A stretch of DNA of 9,528 bases from Candidatus Bathyarchaeota archaeon (lineage in GTDB: Archaea; Thermoproteota; Bathyarchaeia; 40CM-2-53-6; RBG-13-38-9), in contig JAOZGV010000110.1 in NCBI GenBank assembly GCA_026015225.1, positions 1 through 9,528 of the forward strand, given 5' to 3'. Each line of letters opens with the position of its first letter. Position 1 is the first letter of the stretch. The position numbers were made by a program, and so were the translations under genes. The notes under the pieces were generated by a model, which did not search any database, was not told the origin of the DNA, and saw only the letters and a program-made list of their open reading frames with translations. Below, piece after piece: positions 5,360-9,528 of the stretch.

Positions 5360-7177
5360 ATGTGTGGAATATTTGGCTGCGTATTGAGAAACGAAATGGC
5401 AGGGCCGATAATTAGATCAGCTTTAGAAAGACTAGAATATAGAGGATACGACTCAATAGGTCAAGCAACTCTATCCTCAGGAAAGATTTTCGTTAAGAAA
5501 GATAAGGGGAAAATATCTGAAGTTCAAAAAACTCTAAATTTTGATGAAATGTTAGGGAAACTTGGCTTAGGACACACAAGATGGGCAACTCATGGAATGC
5601 CCTCAAAAGAGAATGCACATCCTCACCTCGATTGTGACGGAAATATCGCAGTAGTTCATAATGGAATAATAGAAAATTTTATGGAACTCAGAAAAAACCT
5701 CGAACCAAAGCACAAGTTTAGATCGAGAACAGATTCTGAAGTGATCTCTCATTTAATAGAAGATTATATGGAAGAGGGTGAAAATCTTGAGGAGGCCACA
5801 AGACTTACCGCTAAAAGAATTAAAGGGTCTTTCGCAGTGGCTGCTATATCGAATCAAGAACACGATAAGCTCGTATGTATAAAAAAAGAAAGTCCGTTAA
5901 TTGTGGGAGTGGGTGAAGAGGGAGTTTATTGTTCATCTGACATGTCTGCACTCCTTCCATTAACCAAAAATGCTTTGATTATGGAAGATGGAGAATTAGG
6001 AGTCCTAAAAATAGATGAAATCAAATTTATAAAAATTAAGAATGGTGAGAGTGTAAAAAAAGAGATCACCAAGATCGAATGGACTCTATCAGATGCCATG
6101 AAGGGGGGGTATCCTCATTTTACAATTAAAGAGATCAATGAACAGCCAACATCCATAAGAAATACTTTGAGAATATCTCCAATTTATCATGAATTGATCG
6201 CATCAAAATTATGCGATTCTGAAAGAATTTTTCTTATCGCATGTGGAACTTCTTATCATGCTTGCATTGCAGGAAGTTATCTTTTTTCAAAAATTTCAAA
6301 AATTGATTCAAGACCTGTAATTGCTTCAGAGTTTAAGGATCAATATAGTGAAATATTAAATTCCAAAACAGCAATCATTGCTTTGAGTCAATCTGGAGAA
6401 ACTGCAGATACCATTGAAGCTTTGAAAACTGTCAGGGAGAAAAAGGCTTCAATCTTAAGTATCACAAATGTCATGGGCTCGTCAATAACAAGATTTTCGG
6501 ACATATATATCGGACAGAACTCTGGACCTGAAATAGGAGTGGCTGCAACTAAATCATTTACATCTCAATTGGCAATTCTAACTAAATTGGCTCTGACCAT
6601 GGCTACTAAAAGAAACTCCATGGATGAGGAGAATAGAAGAGAAATTGATAGGGGATTGAAGACTTTACCTTCATATATAGAAAAGGTGATTGAAAGGGTT
6701 GATGATAAGGTAAAAAGCATAGCAAAGAAGTATGTCGATTCTGAGAGTTTTTCCTTTTTAGGAAGAGGCATCAACTCAGCCACTGCATTAGAAGGGCGCT
6801 TAAAACTACTTGAATTGACTTACACTCCATCATTAGCTTACCCAGCTGGAGAAGTTAAGCACGGATTCATAGCAACAGTCGAAAGCAACCGTCCTGCCAT
6901 TTTTATCGCTCCTCGAGATGATAATCACAACAAGATAATCAATAATATCATGGAGTTGAAATCACGAGGCGCAAAAATAATATCTTTGATTGAAAAAGAC
7001 GATAAAAAAATTATTGAGATGTCGGATGATTATATAGAAATGCCACAGATGCATGCTTTGTTAACACCTCTAACATACATTGTTCCGCTACAGCTTTTTG
7101 CTTATTATATGGCTGTTGAGAAAGACTTGGATCCCGATAAACCACGTCATTTAGCAAAATCGGTCACTGTTGAGTGA
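5360..7177 (+). CDS. glmS: Glutamine--fructose-6-phosphate aminotransferase (isomerizing)
   Basis: Makes glucosamine-6-phosphate from fructose-6-phosphate and glutamine, the entry point to UDP-GlcNAc and hence to N-glycans and surface polysaccharide. The protein is full length at 605 residues. The class-II glutaminase domain (about 1-235) begins with the nucleophile Cys2 in MCGIFG and includes RWATHG (74-79), HNGIIEN (100-106) and TDSEV (124-128). The linker KEINEQP (257-263) leads to two SIS domains (about 285-425 and 455-595) with ACGTS (294-298), SQSGET (343-348) and GEVKHG (497-502, Glu498). The C-terminal LAKSVTVE contains the conserved Lys600. All catalytic residues I can check are present. 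A run of seven G at 6103-6109 keeps frame. The stop codon overlaps or abuts the next small gene, so the two are probably cotranscribed. The starting ATG is fixed by the need for Cys2 to be N-terminal after Met removal. Confidence 0.98.
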   Translation: MCGIFGCVLRNEMAGPIIRSALERLEYRGYDSIGQATLSSGKIFVKKDKGKISEVQKTLNFDEMLGKLGLGHTRWATHGMPSKENAHPHLDCDGNIAVVHNGIIENFMELRKNLEPKHKFRSRTDSEVISHLIEDYMEEGENLEEATRLTAKRIKGSFAVAAISNQEHDKLVCIKKESPLIVGVGEEGVYCSSDMSALLPLTKNALIMEDGELGVLKIDEIKFIKIKNGESVKKEITKIEWTLSDAMKGGYPHFTIKEINEQPTSIRNTLRISPIYHELIASKLCDSERIFLIACGTSYHACIAGSYLFSKISKIDSRPVIASEFKDQYSEILNSKTAIIALSQSGETADTIEALKTVREKKASILSITNVMGSSITRFSDIYIGQNSGPEIGVAATKSFTSQLAILTKLALTMATKRNSMDEENRREIDRGLKTLPSYIEKVIERVDDKVKSIAKKYVDSESFSFLGRGINSATALEGRLKLLELTYTPSLAYPAGEVKHGFIATVESNRPAIFIAPRDDNHNKIINNIMELKSRGAKIISLIEKDDKKIIEMSDDYIEMPQMHALLTPLTYIVPLQLFAYYMAVEKDLDPDKPRHLAKSVTVE

Positions 7178-7179
7178 AA

Positions 7180-7557
7180 ATGAAGGGTAATGAGGAAATT
7201 CTTAAAAAAGTTAAAAATTCCTTAAAACTTGCAAAATCAAAAATAAATAAAGTTTCAAATGAAATTGACAAGCCTCGAATTGATTATATTGAAAAAGAAC
7301 TATGGCAGATTGCTGAGGAGTTAGAATATTCAGCATCTCTAATATCAATAACTTTCGGATTAAGAGACTATTATCCCAAATTCAATGATCCCCAAAAGAT
7401 GACCCTAGCTGAGATTATGAAGGATATCGGAAATAACCTTGACAGAGTTGAAAAGGTCTTAGACTCTGATCCCAAAGAGTGTTACAATATTATAAGATCG
7501 GCAATTCATAAAACGCGAGTAATTCAATCAAATCTTAAGAATTATTTCCAAGATTAG
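7180..7557 (+). CDS. Small helical protein of unknown function, coupled to glmS
   Basis: I do not recognise this family. The 125-residue product is charged (Lys/Glu-rich) with no signal peptide, membrane segment, Cys cluster or nucleotide-binding motif. Its heptad-like spacing of hydrophobics and near absence of Gly suggest four or so helices, possibly a bundle: about 1-24, 28-55 (with a conserved-looking ELWQIAEELE), 70-92 and 95-122. A Pro/Tyr-rich turn (about 62-70) separates the halves. The start may be ATG 7180, or GTG 7174, which would overlap the glmS stop as GTGA. Either start implies translational coupling with glmS, so a role near amino-sugar synthesis or in regulating GlmS is possible but unproven. 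It is followed after 28 bases by the glycerate-kinase-like gene. A HEPN- or PhoU-like bundle cannot be excluded; no catalytic motif supports either. The gene is supported by its length, coding composition and tight spacing. Confidence 0.7.
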   Translation: MKGNEEILKKVKNSLKLAKSKINKVSNEIDKPRIDYIEKELWQIAEELEYSASLISITFGLRDYYPKFNDPQKMTLAEIMKDIGNNLDRVEKVLDSDPKECYNIIRSAIHKTRVIQSNLKNYFQD

Positions 7558-7585
7558 AAATTGACGAGCGCGAGAGTAGTAAGGG

Positions 7586-8947
7586 ATGGATATGATAATT
7601 AAAAATAAGGATAAAATCATATCTCATGGGAACAGTAAATGTAGAGAAATAACATTAGACATAATTGATCATGCGATACGATCGGTAAATGCCTATCAAA
7701 GCACGAAGAGAAGATTAGAAGTCAGAGATGATAAAATTTTCATTGGGAATCTCTGCTATGATTTAGCTGAAATTGAAAAAGTATTCGTACTTGGGGCAGG
7801 TAAAGCTACTTTTTCTATAGCCAAGGCATTAGATGAAATCTTGGATGAGAAAATCGAGCGTGGTGTCGTAATTGTGAAGAAGGGCGAGAAACGCCGTTTG
7901 AAAAACATAAAAGTCTTAGAAGCAGGTCACCCCATACCCGATGAAGAGGGCATCAAGGGAGTTAAAGTACTTTTGGAAATGGCTCATGAGGCTCAAGAGA
8001 GGGATCTTGTACTCTGTGCTATTACAGGAGGAGCTTCGGCCTTAATGCCATCACCAGCGGGGAATATTAGTCTAGACGATAAAAAAGATTTGACAACTGA
8101 GCTCCTTAAATCAGGAGCGCCAATAGATGAGATTAATGCCGTTCGAAAACATATATCTACCATAAAAGGCGGAAGACTCGCTAAATACATACATCCAGCG
8201 AGAATGGTCAACTTATTAGTCATGGATGAAATCGCTGGCCAACCCTGGGGTCCAACGGTTCCCGATACCACCACTTTTGACGATGCAATAACTGTTCTAA
8301 AGAAATATAATTTATGGGATAACGCTCCTATTTCGGTAAGGAAACATCTCTCAAATGGAAAATCTGATCGAACTCTGGAAACACTAAAACCAAAAGATTT
8401 TGAAAATTTTTTCGTTCAAAATGTAATCCTAGCCAATAACAGAATGATGTGCGATTCTGCACGACGAAGGGCAGAGGAATTGGGATTTGACTCGTTGATA
8501 TTATCGACTGTATTGGAAGGAGAAAGTAAACAAGCAGGGCTATTTTTGGCTAGCATTGCTAAAGAAATCGAGGAAAGAAGAGCTCCAATTAAACCTCCTT
8601 GTATTCTAATTCTAGCTGGAGAAACCAACGTTACAATAAAGGGTGAATGTGGGGAAGGAGGACCAAGTCAGGAACTTGTGTTAGGAGCTTCTCTGAAGAT
8701 TACTGGAAGCGAGAAAATTGTGATCGCTTCAATAGATACTGATGGTACGGACGGACCTACAGAAATAGCGGGGGGCATAGTAGATGGCTTCACACTTGAA
8801 AGAGCAAAAAGTAAGAATATCGATATCTTTAGGAGTCTGAGTAAACACGATTCTTCCAAAGTTTTAATTGGGCTTCAAGATGCTCTCATTACTAACGCTA
8901 CTGATACTAACGTAATGGATCTAAATGTCGCGGTCATAATAACTTAG
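7586..8947 (+). CDS. Glycerate 2-kinase-like protein (DUF4147 + MOFRL), divergent active-site motifs
   Basis: Family members (GckA/TtuD type) phosphorylate D-glycerate to 2-phosphoglycerate with ATP; older annotations call them hydroxypyruvate reductase. The protein has 453 residues, normal for the family. Conserved features are GAGKA with Lys73 (70-74), EAGHPIPDEEG (112-122), TGGASALMP (147-155), IDEINAVRKHISTIKGGRLA (180-199), GPTVPDTTTF (222-231), TDGTDGP (385-391) and TNVMDL in the MOFRL tail (441-446). Three normally conserved segments differ. The SDVxGDxxxxIASG loop is shortened to MDEIAGQPWG (213-222); GGRNQE is GGPSQE (358-363), losing an Arg; and TGPTGTNV is TNATDTNV (436-443). The substrate may thus not be plain glycerate. 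Start: ATG 7586, or ATG 7592, for which GGGATGG just upstream is the better-placed ribosome site. It lies 28 bases after the small helical gene, likely in the glmS transcript, and 73 bases before an enolase-like gene that would use its product. Confidence 0.85.
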   Translation: MDMIIKNKDKIISHGNSKCREITLDIIDHAIRSVNAYQSTKRRLEVRDDKIFIGNLCYDLAEIEKVFVLGAGKATFSIAKALDEILDEKIERGVVIVKKGEKRRLKNIKVLEAGHPIPDEEGIKGVKVLLEMAHEAQERDLVLCAITGGASALMPSPAGNISLDDKKDLTTELLKSGAPIDEINAVRKHISTIKGGRLAKYIHPARMVNLLVMDEIAGQPWGPTVPDTTTFDDAITVLKKYNLWDNAPISVRKHLSNGKSDRTLETLKPKDFENFFVQNVILANNRMMCDSARRRAEELGFDSLILSTVLEGESKQAGLFLASIAKEIEERRAPIKPPCILILAGETNVTIKGECGEGGPSQELVLGASLKITGSEKIVIASIDTDGTDGPTEIAGGIVDGFTLERAKSKNIDIFRSLSKHDSSKVLIGLQDALITNATDTNVMDLNVAVIIT

Positions 8948-8961
8948 TTTCCTAACATTCA

Positions 8962-9007
8962 GATAAAGGAAAATTTTATACTATATATAGCTAAACGCTC
9001 ATTAGCG
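8962..9007 (+). promoter_or_regulatory. BRE/TATA promoter of the enolase-like gene with a 12-base dyad at the start site
   Basis: A purine-rich BRE-like stretch (AAAGGAAAA, about 8965-8973) precedes TTTTATA (8974-8980) and a further TATATATAG. The expected start near 9003-9007 coincides with CGCTCATTAGCG (8996-9007; arms CGCT and AGCG), overlapped by a second pair GCTAA (8990-8994) / TTAGC (9002-9006). The dyad could be an operator or a short leader hairpin. A GGGG (9007-9010) ten bases before the ATG is the likely ribosome site. The gene therefore probably has its own promoter even if the upstream transcript reads through. Confidence 0.45.
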
Positions 9008-9020
9008 GGGAAAGTAGTTG

Positions 9021-9528
9021 ATGAATCCGTTTGAGATAGCCGAGATCAAAGGGAGAGAAATACTTGATTGTAGAGGGGATCCAACCCTCCAGGTTGATGT
9101 GATCACGAGAGAAGGTCTAATGGGCAGAGCCGATGTCCCAAGTGGCCGTTCAAAAGGAAAATATGAGGCATTCGAATTACGGGATGGGGGGAGAAGATTC
9201 CACGGGAGAGGCGTTCTCAAAGCAGTTAAAAAGGTAAATGAGATTGTTGCTCCCTCACTGAAAGGACATAACGTAACTGATCAAAAGCAGAATGATAAAC
9301 TGCTCATCGAGCTTGATGGGACGGAAAATAAATCCAAATTAGGAGCTAACACGACTACAGGAGTGTCTCTTGCTATAGCAAAAGCAGCTGCTAACGCTCT
9401 TAAAATGCCTTTATATCGACATATAGGGGGATCAAATGCTCACATTTTGCCAGTACCGCTTTTTGACCTCATTGAAGGGGGAAAGCTTGCCGCCACCGAA
9501 CTTGATTTTCAAGAACACCATGTCATAC
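9021..9528 (+). CDS. Enolase-like protein, N-terminal part (runs off right edge), atypical active-site loops
   Basis: Enolase interconverts 2-phosphoglycerate and phosphoenolpyruvate. The 169 visible residues cover the N-terminal domain and the start of the barrel; the family is about 410-440 residues. Family signatures are clear: GREILDCRGDPTLQVDV (11-27, usually SRGNPTVEV), VPSGRSKGKYEAFELRDG (39-56), ELDGTENKSKLGAN (97-110), GVSLAIAKAAA (114-124) and LPVPLFDLIEGG (143-154). Changes are coherent: SGASTG is SGRSKG (41-46, keeping the metal-binding Ser44), NGGKHA is EGGKLA (152-157, so the catalytic-loop His is Leu156), and GANAIL is GANTTT. Glu165 in DFQE matches the conserved catalytic-site Glu. 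The other metal ligands and general base Lys lie beyond the edge. The ATG at 9021 is chosen; an in-frame TAG at 9015 blocks extension past TTG 9018. It may be a paralog with another substrate rather than the glycolytic enzyme, next to a glycerate-kinase-like gene. Confidence 0.87.
   Translation, partial: MNPFEIAEIKGREILDCRGDPTLQVDVITREGLMGRADVPSGRSKGKYEAFELRDGGRRFHGRGVLKAVKKVNEIVAPSLKGHNVTDQKQNDKLLIELDGTENKSKLGANTTTGVSLAIAKAAANALKMPLYRHIGGSNAHILPVPLFDLIEGGKLAATELDFQEHHVI

Noticed and set aside
6103..6109. Run of seven G in glmS as a possible frameshift or sequencing error
   Set aside because: The frame continues through it with expected family sequence on both sides (linker before KEINEQP), so length is correct as given.
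9021..9528. Enolase-like gene as a decaying pseudogene
   Set aside because: The frame is open to the window edge, structural motifs are preserved, and substitutions cluster in active-site loops, which fits functional divergence better than random decay; the missing 3' part limits certainty.
1..9528. tRNA genes, CRISPR arrays, IS elements, toxin-antitoxin or defence genes
   Set aside because: No cloverleaf-like tRNA sequence, regularly spaced repeat, transposase motif or defence domain was seen on either strand by eye; a tRNAscan and a repeat search would be the decisive tests.

Overview
The window is a gene-dense, AT-rich piece of an archaeal chromosome. Three things show this: an archaeal-only GatE amidotransferase subunit, a two-repeat TATA-binding protein, and BRE/TATA-like promoter elements in place of bacterial -35/-10 boxes. 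The lineage cannot be fixed from the sequence alone. An uncultured, moderately AT-rich archaeon of the TACK or Asgard type (for example Bathyarchaeia) is a reasonable but unproven guess. No rRNA, tRNA, CRISPR array, IS element or prophage gene was recognised.

Layout: (1) 2-1462 (+), the C-terminal three quarters of gatE, entering from the left edge. (2) 1463-1769, a gene-free AT-rich leader with a T-tract, a TATA-like box and repeated GTGTAA motifs. (3) 1770-2363 (+), a divergent TATA-binding protein. It converges on (4) 2370-3191 (-), a TyrA-type prephenate dehydrogenase; the two stop codons sit together inside one perfect 8-bp-stem palindrome. (5) 3313-4098 (+), a nitrilase-family amidohydrolase, divergent from tyrA. 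(6) 4209-5183 (+), an SDR-type L-threonine 3-dehydrogenase. (7) 5360-7177 (+), glmS, followed with overlap or near-overlap by (8) a small helical protein of unknown function (about 7180-7557). After 28 bp comes (9) a MOFRL/DUF4147 glycerate-kinase-like protein (7586-8947). (10) From 9021 to the right edge is the N-terminal part of an enolase-like protein with its own TATA box.

Most of the window is housekeeping: Gln-tRNA formation, transcription initiation, tyrosine synthesis, threonine catabolism and amino-sugar synthesis. The part worth pursuing is the right end. A glycerate-2-kinase-like protein normally makes 2-phosphoglycerate, the substrate of enolase, so the pairing makes metabolic sense. 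However, both proteins depart from family consensus at active-site motifs. The kinase has GGPSQE for GGRNQE, a shortened SDVxGD...IASG loop, and an altered TGPTGTNV motif. The enolase has Leu in place of the catalytic-loop His, and SGRSKG for SGASTG. They may therefore form a matched pair acting on a related but different substrate. This is inference and needs comparative and biochemical checks.

Secondary points are the charge-asymmetric TBP, a threonine dehydrogenase lacking the usual NAD-selecting Asp, and several promoter-associated dyads.
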